From Microvirga vignae (GTDB lineage: Bacteria > Pseudomonadota > Alphaproteobacteria > Rhizobiales > Beijerinckiaceae), in assembly GCF_001017175.1 (NCBI RefSeq), contig NZ_LCYG01000064.1, positions 1-64,000 on the forward strand: a stretch of 64,000 nucleotides of DNA, written 5' to 3'. The notes below the pieces were generated by a model, which ran no database searches, had not been told where the DNA came from, and saw nothing but the letters and a program-made list of their open reading frames with translations. Positions 34,707-42,356 of this stretch are shown here, piece by piece; positions within the stretch are counted from its first letter, which is position 1, and each line of letters begins with the position of its first letter. The translations under genes were made by a program, and so were the position numbers.

Positions 34707-34731
34707 GGAACTTCCCCTCGAGGGAAGTGTT
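34707..34731 (+). promoter_or_regulatory. Candidate EcfG (general stress sigma factor) promoter
   Basis: GGAAC at 34707-34711, a 16-base spacer and TGTT at 34728-34731 match the alphaproteobacterial EcfG consensus GGAAC-N16/17-CGTT except for one base. It lies 32 bp before the ATG of the histidine kinase. The same stretch is also a palindrome, ACTTCCC-CTCGA-GGGAAGT (34710-34728). Confidence 0.5.
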
Positions 34732-34762
34732 CACGCTTTGACCCAAGGCCAACCGGAGCCCG

Positions 34763-37000
34763 ATGAACCTGCGCTCATTCTCGCAAGCCTGCGGCGGCAT
34801 TGCCATCTTTGCCGGTGTGCTCGTCCTGGCGGGATGGATGGCAGGGATCACGGCGCTGCAATCCCTCATCCCCGGCTTCCCTGCGGCGCAGCCGATGACG
34901 GCCCTGGCGATGGTCTCCTGCGGTGGCGCCATGCTGCTTCTGGGCACCAAGATGCTTGGCACGCGCAGGGCTGCGGTCGGCTTGGCCGCGCTGGTCATCG
35001 TGATCTCTTTGCTGAACCTCGTCGCCTATGCCGGGCTGGACTTGGGCCTTGAGCGATGGCTGCTGTCAGATCGGCTGGCGAACCAACCCGGTCCCTATCA
35101 GTACCCCGGCCGGATGGCTGAGATGACGGCCCTCGGCTTCCTCCTCGTTTCCTCCGCGATCACCGCGAAGGCGTTGCGTCGGATGGTGCTTTCGGCGGTG
35201 GCGGCGGCAACCGCGGCCTTCATGCTCGCAGGCGTGGCCCTGCTGGCCTACCTCTTCGACGCATCGATCCTCGAAGTGACCGGGTTTTCGGCGGTCTCCC
35301 TGCCCACCGCCGTCGTGCTTGGGATGCTGTCGGCCGGAGCACTGGCTGCCGATCCGCTCAGGGGATGGCCACGCCGCCTGACGCTCGACACCCCTGGCGG
35401 CACCCTCTTGCGGATCCTGCTGCCTCTGGCGCTCGTCCTACCGATCGGCATTGGTACCGCCGCCCTGATCGCCTCGCGCGTCGGCCATGTGCCGCCGGAC
35501 TTCCGGCTGGCCGTCGTCTGTGCGGCGACGGCCTTCCTTCTCGGTGCCGTGGTGATGTGGGCTGCGGGCCGGATCGACAGCCTCGATGCCGCGCGGCAAC
35601 GCTACCGTCGGCTTTATAAGGCACAGCCGACCGCCCATCTCGTCCTCGCACCGGACTTCACCATCGAGGAAGCCTCCGAGCATTACCTCGCGGCCACGAT
35701 GACACTTCGGCAGGACCTGGTGGGAAAGGGGATGTTCGAGGTGTTTCCGGACAATCCGGCCGACCCGGGTGCCACTGGCGTGTCCAACCTGCGCGCCTCG
35801 CTTGAGCGCGTCCTGAAGACCCGTGCGCCCGACCGCATGCCGGTGCAGAAGTACGACATCCGCCGTCCTGGCGGCGAGTTCGAGGTCCGCTGGTGGTCGC
35901 CCCTGAACTCTCCCGTGCTCGGGCCAGACGGCGAGATCCGCCACATCGTTCATCAGGTCGAGGACGTCACCGCCGAGATGTTGGAGCGGGAGGCGGCGGC
36001 GGAGGCGCGCGCCGGCGCGGCGCGGTTCCGGGCGGTGGCTGATACCATCCCTGGCCTGGTCTTCGAGACCGATCCTGCGGGGGCGAACACCTATGTCAGC
36101 CAACAGTATTGTTCCTATACGGGCCTGTCGTCCGAGGCGCTGCTCGGCGAGGGCTGGCGGCAGGTGCTGCATCCGCAGGACCGCGACCGGGCGGCCGCGA
36201 TATGGCAGGAGGCCGCGGGCAGCGGCAGACCCGCTGCGATGGAGTGCCGGATCCGTCGGGCCGACGGGGCCTGGCGCTGGTTCATTCTCCGCATCTCGAC
36301 GCTGCGTGATCGGGCCGGGCGGGTGGAGAAGGGGATCGGTGTCTGCACCGACATCACGGACCAGCGTGAGGCGTTCGAGCTTCAGCGCACCCTGCTGCTG
36401 GAGGTCAGTCATCGGGTGAAGAACAGCCTCGCCCTCATCTCCAGCCTGCTCAAGCTGCAAGCCCGCTCCCTCGACGGCGCGGCGCGCTACGCGCTGGAGG
36501 AGGCCTCCCAGCGGGTGCACGCCGTCGCCCGTGTGCACGACCAGCTCTGGCGTGGTGCCGGGACGCGCGACATCGACCTGAGGCCCTTCCTCAGTGACAT
36601 GTGCTCGGCCGTTGGGGCGACCGCACCCAGGCACTCGACCGTCTGCCGCGCCGAGCCGGCGATCGTCAGCGCGGACCTGGCCGTACCGATCGGCTTGTTC
36701 GTCAACGAGCTGCTGACGAACGCCTACAAGCATGCCTACCCCGAAGACCAGGATGGCGAGGTGCGGGTGCTTGGGACGAACCTCCCGAACGGCTACTACC
36801 GGCTTGAGGTGTCCGATGCGGGGCGTGGCCTGCCGCCGGGGTTCGATTTGGCCGAGAGCCGCGGGAGCCTTGGGATGAGGGTGATCACCAGCCTCGCGGC
36901 ACAGCTCGGGGGCGAGCTGGCCGCTGGGTCGGCCGAGCCGGGTGCTCGCTTCTCCCTGGTGTTCCCGCTCCAGGCTGAAAGAATGCCGGCGATCCGATGA
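34763..37000 (+). CDS. Membrane sensor histidine kinase, PAS-HisKA_2 type
   Basis: The 745-residue protein has about eight transmembrane segments in residues 10-275, then two PAS-like domains (about 290-410 and 415-535). The HisKA_2 dimerisation helix follows, with the phospho-histidine His550 in SHRVKNSLALISSLLKLQ. The HATPase domain shows VNELLTNAYKHAYP and the G box DAGRGLPPGF. HisKA_2/HWE kinases in Hyphomicrobiales often feed PhyR in the general stress response, which fits the candidate EcfG promoter in front. No response regulator is adjacent. Confidence 0.88.
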   Translation: MNLRSFSQACGGIAIFAGVLVLAGWMAGITALQSLIPGFPAAQPMTALAMVSCGGAMLLLGTKMLGTRRAAVGLAALVIVISLLNLVAYAGLDLGLERWLLSDRLANQPGPYQYPGRMAEMTALGFLLVSSAITAKALRRMVLSAVAAATAAFMLAGVALLAYLFDASILEVTGFSAVSLPTAVVLGMLSAGALAADPLRGWPRRLTLDTPGGTLLRILLPLALVLPIGIGTAALIASRVGHVPPDFRLAVVCAATAFLLGAVVMWAAGRIDSLDAARQRYRRLYKAQPTAHLVLAPDFTIEEASEHYLAATMTLRQDLVGKGMFEVFPDNPADPGATGVSNLRASLERVLKTRAPDRMPVQKYDIRRPGGEFEVRWWSPLNSPVLGPDGEIRHIVHQVEDVTAEMLEREAAAEARAGAARFRAVADTIPGLVFETDPAGANTYVSQQYCSYTGLSSEALLGEGWRQVLHPQDRDRAAAIWQEAAGSGRPAAMECRIRRADGAWRWFILRISTLRDRAGRVEKGIGVCTDITDQREAFELQRTLLLEVSHRVKNSLALISSLLKLQARSLDGAARYALEEASQRVHAVARVHDQLWRGAGTRDIDLRPFLSDMCSAVGATAPRHSTVCRAEPAIVSADLAVPIGLFVNELLTNAYKHAYPEDQDGEVRVLGTNLPNGYYRLEVSDAGRGLPPGFDLAESRGSLGMRVITSLAAQLGGELAAGSAEPGARFSLVFPLQAERMPAIR

Positions 37001-37059
37001 AGCCGACATCCGATCCGGGTGCCTTGACCCGCGTTGGCACCATTGAAGGTCCAGCAATG

Positions 37060-37135
37060 GCACTCCTGAGACGGAAGCGCCGACGTTTGTTGGGCGGAAG
37101 GAAGGTGGAGGTTGACCCAGAGCTCACCTTAGCTG
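37060..37135 (+). repeat. Dispersed intergenic repeat, copy A
   Basis: This matches 45676-45775: both contain GCACTCCTGAGAC, then GCCGAC, TTGGGCG, GGAAGGTG and TTGACCC in the same order. This copy lacks about 25 bp present in the other. It sits just after the histidine kinase gene. Confidence 0.6.
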
Positions 37136-37143
37136 TTTGGGAA

Positions 37144-37344
37144 TCATGCTTCCGGTTTCGGCGTCTGAATAGGCGCAGTCTGCCGAGCTTTCTGTTCCTC
37201 GATCTCAGCCAGCACGTCCAGATGACGGGCCATCTCCAGGAGCTGGTGTTTGACATCCAGGAGCGAGATCCACTTCGCCGTGGCTCGTGCGTCATTGGCC
37301 TGCCGTCGATACTCGGCCGCCTTGTCGAGGGGAGGGACAAACAC
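37144..37344 (-). CDS. Small helical protein, paralogous to N-terminus of the DUF6894 protein
   Basis: The 66-residue protein starts with GTG (FVPPLDKAAEYRRQANDAR). It matches the first about 50 residues of the protein at 38952-39428 (YVPSHDKAAEYRRLAEEAR), including the same GTG start and AKxxxLLAE-type helix. It ends where the DUF6894 domain would begin. Function is unknown. A GGAACG-N7-CGTTCC palindrome lies 40 bp upstream (37385-37403) and could be an operator. Confidence 0.6.
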   Translation of the reverse strand: MFVPPLDKAAEYRRQANDARATAKWISLLDVKHQLLEMARHLDVLAEIEEQKARQTAPIQTPKPEA

Positions 37345-37459
37345 GGCCGCAGACCTTTCTCACAGCACAAAAGGTACAGACCGTGGAACGTGCCGATCGT
37401 TCCTCCAGTGCCGGAGCTTTCGACTGACCATAAGGAGGATCGGACCGTTTGTCTCCTAT

Positions 37460-37760
37460 CACCAGTCGGCGACCCCGTAGGCGCTGGTGGCTGAGAGGGA
37501 CGCGCGCTCCCGCCCGCGGCCGACGAGTGTCGTCACGACCGCCGGTCTCGACCAAGAACGCCAACCTCTGGTCCTGGCGAATCGGCACCTCGCTGCGGGC
37601 GAGCAGCATGTTGCCGGGTAGATCGCCCTGATCCGCCGGATGACCGCGAAAGGCTCCGATCCGCCGCAGCTAGGGACCTGCTGCGGTTGCTGGACGAGAC
37701 CATGGTGCTCTGGCAGGACCACCTCCTGCTCATCCCGGACGCCATCGCCAGGCACGACCA
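37460..37760 (+). pseudogene. Decayed duplicate of the small helical gene at 40316-40552
   Basis: From 37460 the DNA follows the sequence from about 40240, including the shared GCGCTGGTGGCTGAGAG upstream part. Translated pieces LVLANRHLAAGEQHVAG and LLRLLDETMVLWQDH align with LILADRHLAEGRQRVAD and LLTTFEQTLVQWEDH. A TAG stop at 37619-37621 and at least one frameshift break the frame. The start region also differs. It is a dead copy. Confidence 0.65.
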
Positions 37761-37990
37761 GGCGATCTCTCTCCCTCGACAGGCGGGTCCTGGGCCAGCA
37801 ACTCTCTGACCCTGGCCAGCTCGTCGGGCGGGTGCGGCAGGAGCAGGTCCAGTTCGGCCTCGATCCGGGCCATCTCCTGGATTTGGTGTTGGACCTGCTC
37901 CTGCGCCGCGAGCAGGCGCTGACGGAGCTGGACAGCCTCAGTCACAGCTTTCTCGGCACGCTGGAACAGAGGATCGTCTTCGATGACCAT
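37730..37990 (-). CDS. Small coiled-coil protein, unknown
   Basis: The protein is about 86 residues and mostly helical (AEKAVTEAVQLRQRLLAAQE then a Glu/Leu-rich helix) with heptad-like spacing. The ATG at 37990 was chosen; a GTG 18 bp upstream is possible. Its end overlaps the decayed copy on the other strand. It belongs to the cluster of short helical proteins around the Crp/Fnr gene, whose function is unknown. Confidence 0.45.
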   Translation of the reverse strand: MVIEDDPLFQRAEKAVTEAVQLRQRLLAAQEQVQHQIQEMARIEAELDLLLPHPPDELARVRELLAQDPPVEGERSPGRAWRWRPG

Positions 37991-38110
37991 GACACAGCCC
38001 ACTCGCACAATTGTCGATCCTCAACATCGGGTCGCCCGCCCGTGTTCCAGGGATGCCGCCGGGGAATGGATGTGGACCGAGCTGATGATCCGGCGAAGGA
38101 CCTGCTCCTG

Positions 38111-38830
38111 TCAGCGCGGCTCGCGTTCCAGGTTCAGGAAGGCCGGATCGAATTCGGCGACCTCTTGCAGCCGCGGCCAGTCCTCGATGGTGACGGTCTC
38201 CCCGCGCCAGGTGACCAGTTCCTCGGCTCGAAGCTGCTGGACGATCCGGTTCACGTGCACGGTCGAGAGCCCCAGCACATCTCCAAGCTCTGCCTGCGTC
38301 AGAGGCAGCTCGAAGCTCATGTCTTGGGTCAGCCCCACCGTTTGCAGGCGCAGGAACAGCTCGCACAGGAGATGGGCGATCTGGTTGAACGCCGGACGTC
38401 GGCCCATCGCCACCAGCCACTCCCGATGGGTGGCGGCATCGATCAGGGTATGCAGCCACAGCAGCCGACCCAGGTGGAGGTACCGGTCGGTGATCGTGCG
38501 CAGGGTTGCATGGGGAACCAAGCCGATCCGGCAGGACGTGATGGCCACGACGCCGTGATCCATCGTCTTCTGGATGTAGCTGTGCAGGTCGACGAAGTCG
38601 CCCGGGACGTGCAGGGCCGTGATCTGGCGCTTGCCGGCCCGCAGCAGCTTGTAGCGGGCGGCGAAGCCGTCGAGGAGCACGATGCTCTCGGTGGGACGAT
38701 CGCCCTCCCGTACCAGATCCTCATCGGCCGAAACCTCTCTGACCCGGGCGACGGCATCGGTGAGGACCTGCTTCTCCTCGTCCGAGAGAACATCATACCG
38801 CTCCAACCTGCGGATCAGCCGGGCGATCAC
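38111..38830 (-). CDS. Crp/Fnr family transcriptional regulator
   Basis: The 239-residue protein has an N-terminal cyclic-nucleotide-binding-like beta barrel (about residues 20-140, HVPGDFVDLHSYI) and a C-terminal winged HTH with recognition part LTQAELGDVLGLSTVHVNRI (from about residue 175). There is no N-terminal cysteine cluster, so it is not an FNR-type iron-sulfur sensor. The barrel lacks an evident cAMP phosphate-binding RAA motif, so the ligand is unknown. The GTG start follows GGAAGGA. Neighbouring small-protein genes are possible targets. Confidence 0.87.
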   Translation of the reverse strand: MIARLIRRLERYDVLSDEEKQVLTDAVARVREVSADEDLVREGDRPTESIVLLDGFAARYKLLRAGKRQITALHVPGDFVDLHSYIQKTMDHGVVAITSCRIGLVPHATLRTITDRYLHLGRLLWLHTLIDAATHREWLVAMGRRPAFNQIAHLLCELFLRLQTVGLTQDMSFELPLTQAELGDVLGLSTVHVNRIVQQLRAEELVTWRGETVTIEDWPRLQEVAEFDPAFLNLEREPR

Positions 38831-38951
38831 GGGCGCGTTCCTTCCAAGCTCCTCATCATCCTCCTCTGTGTAGCAGAGGTGCGGCCAAGGTCACAATCTT
38901 GGCGGGATCCGGCGGGTGGTCAGGATCGAGGTTTTCGGACGGTGCGTGGCC

Positions 38952-39428
38952 TTACTCCCGACCTTCCGCAGGGTACTCTGTGGTGAGCGCGAGGGTGACC
39001 CGCAGAACTGTTCGTCCTGCCTCATCACGGACGCTGACCACAAAATCGCGCGGATCACCACCATGAAGCCCGTCCTTGGCCATGTCGGCCACAGCGGCTC
39101 GAGCTTCGGTCTTGGCCGCTTCGATGTCCGCCAACTCCGTCCCGACGTCATCGACGGTCCGGAAGACGCCATAATCGGTATCGAAGAAGAAGTGGCGCAT
39201 GGGCCCCTTTGCACCTGGGAGCAGGGGCGCTCCATCCGGCTCGGCGTTCGAACGAGGGTCGGTTCCCTGAGATCGGCGTTCCGCTTCCTCTGCCAGCAGC
39301 TCCCACTGCTTGGCCGTCTCAAACAGGTGGCGGCGGGCATCGTTGATCGAGATCTGTCTGGCGAGGGTTCGCGCTTCCTCAGCCAGCCGGCGATACTCGG
39401 CGGCCTTGTCATGAGAGGGGACGTACAC
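38952..39428 (-). CDS. DUF6894 domain protein with helical N-terminal module
   Basis: In this 158-residue protein, residues 1-60 are a helical module shared with the protein at 37144-37344. Residues about 75-155 are a DUF6894 domain (MRHFFFDTDYGVFRTVDDVG, TELADIEAAKTEARAAVADM, RDEAGRTVLRVTLAL). DUF6894 is common in Hyphomicrobiales and has no known role. The joining of the two modules in one protein, and the free module nearby, suggests fusion or fission. GTG start with AGGGG upstream. Confidence 0.75.
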   Translation of the reverse strand: MYVPSHDKAAEYRRLAEEARTLARQISINDARRHLFETAKQWELLAEEAERRSQGTDPRSNAEPDGAPLLPGAKGPMRHFFFDTDYGVFRTVDDVGTELADIEAAKTEARAAVADMAKDGLHGGDPRDFVVSVRDEAGRTVLRVTLALTTEYPAEGRE

Positions 39429-39539
39429 GGCCTGGACCCCTTGTGTGGAGCATCACGTGGTATCAACCACCAGATGCAGCCGTCGTTCACCGCTTAACGA
39501 GAGTTTCCGCTTGTCTGGGCCGCAGCAGGCCTGCGTGCG

Positions 39540-39725
39540 CTATGACTTGTCGAGCTTGGGAGCAGTTCGGGGATCATTGGGGTAAACCGGTCGGTCGAGC
39601 AGGCTGCGGCTCTCCTCGAGCACGCGCTCGGCCTCTTGAACCCACTGCTTGGTCCGCCGCACAGCCCGTCGCGTCGCACGCAAGCGCAGGTGTGTCCGAT
39701 GCCGATTATGCTCTAACTGGCTCAT
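39540..39725 (-). CDS. Small basic helical protein
   Basis: The 61-residue protein (MSQLEHNRHRTHLRLRATRR) is Arg-rich in the first half with a single predicted helix in the second. The ATG at 39725 is preferred over upstream in-frame starts. No family is recognised. It may be one of the short stress-type proteins of this region, or not expressed. Confidence 0.35.
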   Translation of the reverse strand: MSQLEHNRHRTHLRLRATRRAVRRTKQWVQEAERVLEESRSLLDRPVYPNDPRTAPKLDKS

Positions 39726-39812
39726 GGCCTGGATCATAGGCCGGCGGGCCGCGAGCGGCATTGACCTAAGCTAAAAAGCGGTCGGTTCTTCGGCCAAGGG
39801 ATCTATCAGGCT

Positions 39813-40091
39813 TCAGGTGCGACTTTCAGGAGGGCGGCCTTGAACCTTCTCCAGCACCTCGTAGGCCTGCGCGACCAGCGTGAGATCGGCTCTGGTCTGG
39901 TGCCATTCCGCAAGGGTCTCCCGCAGCTCCGCCAGAAACCGCTCCGCCTGGGCCGTATCGTGCCCATCGGCCCGCAACTGCTCGATCAGGAGCATCTGCT
40001 TCGTCACACGCCGCTCGCCTTCAGCAATGAGCTGCTCAAACCTCGCTCGATCCGTCTCTTCCTTGCGCTGGAACGCCTCGTAGTCAGGCAT
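39813..40091 (-). CDS. Small coiled-coil protein, family of 40316-40552
   Basis: The 92-residue helical protein begins MPDYEAFQRKEETDRARFEQ. The segment ADGHDTAQAERFLAELRETL aligns with RQGHDTTLAENLLTTFEQTL of the gene at 40316, so they are paralogues. A strong GGAGGG ribosome site precedes the ATG by 4 bp, supporting a real gene. The function is unknown. It is divergently oriented from its paralogue. Confidence 0.6.
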   Translation of the reverse strand: MPDYEAFQRKEETDRARFEQLIAEGERRVTKQMLLIEQLRADGHDTAQAERFLAELRETLAEWHQTRADLTLVAQAYEVLEKVQGRPPESRT

Positions 40092-40315
40092 AAGCCCTCC
40101 TCCGCTCGATGGGAGCCGTGTGTCGTGACAAGCGCGCCACCCGTCAAGCTGTTCCAGCAAGGGTTTGCCGCAAGTCATCGGGGCTTGCCAAGACTTCTTT
40201 GGACTTCTGGGCCGATCCAGCGCATCATGAGTTATCACCGGCCGGTCGGATCCCGTGGGCGCTGGTGGCTGAGAGAGACGCGCGCTCCCGCCTGCAAGGC
40301 TTCAGGAGCGCCGCC

Positions 40316-40552
40316 ATGGCCGATCTCGCGCAAGAGTATGCCCATCTGATCCTGGCGGATCGTCACCTGGCTGAAGGCCGGCAGCGGGTGGCCGACCTGG
40401 TCGCCGACATCGAGCGGCTGAGCCGGCAGGGTCACGATACGACCCTGGCCGAGAACCTACTGACGACGTTCGAGCAGACCCTGGTCCAGTGGGAGGACCA
40501 CCGGGTGGTCATCCTCGATGCCATCGCGCGTCGGGAGAGGTCCGCCCGCTGA
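40316..40552 (+). CDS. Small helical protein, intact member of the GHDT family
   Basis: The 78-residue protein begins MADLAQEYAHLILADRHLAE, with the motif GHDTTLAENLL near residue 41 and WEDHR near residue 62. AGGAG lies 8 bp before the ATG. A decayed copy of this gene, together with its upstream DNA, is at 37460-37760, and a divergent paralogue is at 39813-40091. The function is unknown; two helices in a hairpin are likely. Confidence 0.6.
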   Translation: MADLAQEYAHLILADRHLAEGRQRVADLVADIERLSRQGHDTTLAENLLTTFEQTLVQWEDHRVVILDAIARRERSAR

Positions 40553-40726
40553 TCCTCGGCGGGAGGCGGAAGGTGCAGGCACTTCGGCCAGCAGCTTGCG
40601 GGAGTGCTCGATGGCCTCTCGGGCGCGGCGGATCTGCTCCTGATCCCACGGACGCTGAGCCCGTTGGGCCGCGATGAGATGCTGCAAAGAGGTTGGAGGA
40701 AACGGGACAGGATCACTCTTGGCCAT
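40457..40726 (-). CDS. Possible small protein
   Basis: An 89-codon frame starts MAKSDPVPFPPTSLQHLIAA and continues into a helical REAIEHSRKLLAEVP part. The N-terminal half looks protein-like. The 3' half overlaps the end of the opposite-strand gene by 96 bp and may be chance reading. The true gene may be shorter or frameshifted. Confidence 0.3.
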   Translation of the reverse strand: MAKSDPVPFPPTSLQHLIAAQRAQRPWDQEQIRRAREAIEHSRKLLAEVPAPSASRRGSAGGPLPTRDGIEDDHPVVLPLDQGLLERRQ

Positions 40727-40735
40727 GGGAGCCAC

Positions 40736-41040
40736 CCATCAAGCTCATTCCTTGTTTGACCACAATTCTAAATCGTGTCGGCCATTCCATAAACCGCCTG
40801 ATCCAAAATTTCACCTCCGATCCCGCGAACCTGGAATGTCGGGAAATGGCACGGGGCTGACCTAAGCCGAAGTTCCGCGAAGGGAGGGTGAAGCAGACGT
40901 TCATACGGCAGCGCTTAAGGGCAGTGCATGACCCTAAGCGGCCCTTCCGGCTGACGGTGGACCACCAGTCGTCCCGCAGTTTACCCGCCGGCCGAAACGC
41001 GCCATGCTGCGGCTCTTGGAGAAGCTTTGCGGGGGCATCC
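40736..41040. other. Intergenic stretch before the outer-membrane protein gene
   Basis: There are 305 bp without a gene. It includes CTGACCTAAGCCGAAGTTCC (from 40857), similar to pieces at 39767 and 61433-61495, which suggests another member of the dispersed intergenic sequences. No terminator or promoter stands out. Confidence 0.45.
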
Positions 41041-42045
41041 ATGTATCGCCATCACCTTGCGCCCATCCTCGCGCTCGGGTTCCTCGTGGACCTCGTCACT
41101 GGCGCGGCACAGGCGACCGAGGGCGGCGCCAGCCTCTTCATTCCCGGCGGCCACGGACCCGGGGCGGGCATCGTCCCGCCGCCCGGCTTCTACTTCGCCA
41201 ACGACTTCTTCGCCTATTCCGGCGAGCTCACGGGCGGCCGCCGGATCCAGATCGGCGGCGCGGTGCTGGCGGACGTGCAGACGGAGGTCAGGGCCGACTT
41301 CCTGACCGCCACCTGGGTCACGCCCCTGGAGATCCTCGGGGGGCGCACCGCCATCGGGATCAGCCTGCCGTTCGGTGTGCCTCGGGTCAGCGCGGGCGTC
41401 CTGATCGAGGCGCCGCGGGTGGGCCGCACCTTCGCGTTCAGCCAGCGCGACGACTCGTTCGTCCTGGGCGACCCCGTGGCGGCGGCCCTGATCGGCTGGG
41501 ATGCGGGCAAGTTCCATTGGCAGGCTGGCACTACCGTGAGCATTCCCGCCGGCGGCTATGAGGAGGGCGAACTCTCCAACCTCGCCTTCAACCGCTGGAT
41601 CGGCGACGTCTACGCTGCGCTCACCTGGCTAGACCCGGAACTCGGCCTCGACCTCTCGGGCGCCGTCGGCTTCGAGTTCAATGGCGAGAACCCCGACACG
41701 GACTACCGGAGTGGCAACGCCTTCCACATCGATGTCTCGATCAGCAAGAACCTGACCAAGGAGTTCTCGGTCGGGCTGCTCGCGGGCTACTACGACCAGG
41801 TCTCCAGCGACACCGGCGCGGGCAATCGGATCGGTCCCTTCAAGGGCCGGGTGACGGCGGTCGGCGCCACGGCCGGGTACGACTTCACGGTTGCCGGCAC
41901 CCCGGTCTCCGCCCGCATCAAGGTGCTGCGCGAAGTGGATGTCGAGAACCGCCCCCAGGGCACCATCGGCCTGTTCACCGTCGGCTTCCCGCTCGGCGCG
42001 CCGACTGCTCCTGCGCCCATGCGGCCTGTCACCGCAAAGTACTGA
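41041..42045 (+). CDS. Outer-membrane protein of the MetA-pathway (phenol degradation) transporter family
   Basis: The 334-residue protein has a signal peptide (cleavage near GAAQATEGG). The family hallmark SLFIPGGHGPGAGIVPPPGF follows, and then amphipathic beta-strands alternating as in an outer-membrane barrel, ending near RPVTAKY. SphA/MetA-type proteins are proposed channels for hydrophobic or aromatic substrates. The ATG at 41041 starts the signal peptide; a longer open frame upstream is not credible. The alkyl sulfatase follows after 311 bp and may use the same substrate route. Confidence 0.82.
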   Translation: MYRHHLAPILALGFLVDLVTGAAQATEGGASLFIPGGHGPGAGIVPPPGFYFANDFFAYSGELTGGRRIQIGGAVLADVQTEVRADFLTATWVTPLEILGGRTAIGISLPFGVPRVSAGVLIEAPRVGRTFAFSQRDDSFVLGDPVAAALIGWDAGKFHWQAGTTVSIPAGGYEEGELSNLAFNRWIGDVYAALTWLDPELGLDLSGAVGFEFNGENPDTDYRSGNAFHIDVSISKNLTKEFSVGLLAGYYDQVSSDTGAGNRIGPFKGRVTAVGATAGYDFTVAGTPVSARIKVLREVDVENRPQGTIGLFTVGFPLGAPTAPAPMRPVTAKY

Positions 42046-42356
42046 CGGACGCCTCATGAAGACGTGAATGGCAGGAGACGTCTCCCAGTGCGACTTCGCT
42101 TGCCACCCTGGCTGGGTAGGGTATCCTAGTAACATAAGTTAAAGTCCTGCGTCCGACCTTGGCTCCCGGCGAGCCGCTTTCGATCGACGGCTTCGTCGAC
42201 GTCGCTCCAGTACCTGAGTGGTTGCGTCACCCCAGGGAAGAGCCCATGGACCTGCAAAACAGCCACTGCTGCGCCGCCGAGGGCATCGGCCCCTTCTGGA
42301 ATAGATCTACACTCGTCCTCCCGCTCCGATCTTGATGTCCCAACCAGGAGACCGTC
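42046..42356. other. Intergenic stretch before the alkyl sulfatase gene
   Basis: There are 311 bp with no gene that I can support. A promoter for the sulfatase is expected here, but no clear consensus is visible. Confidence 0.45.
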
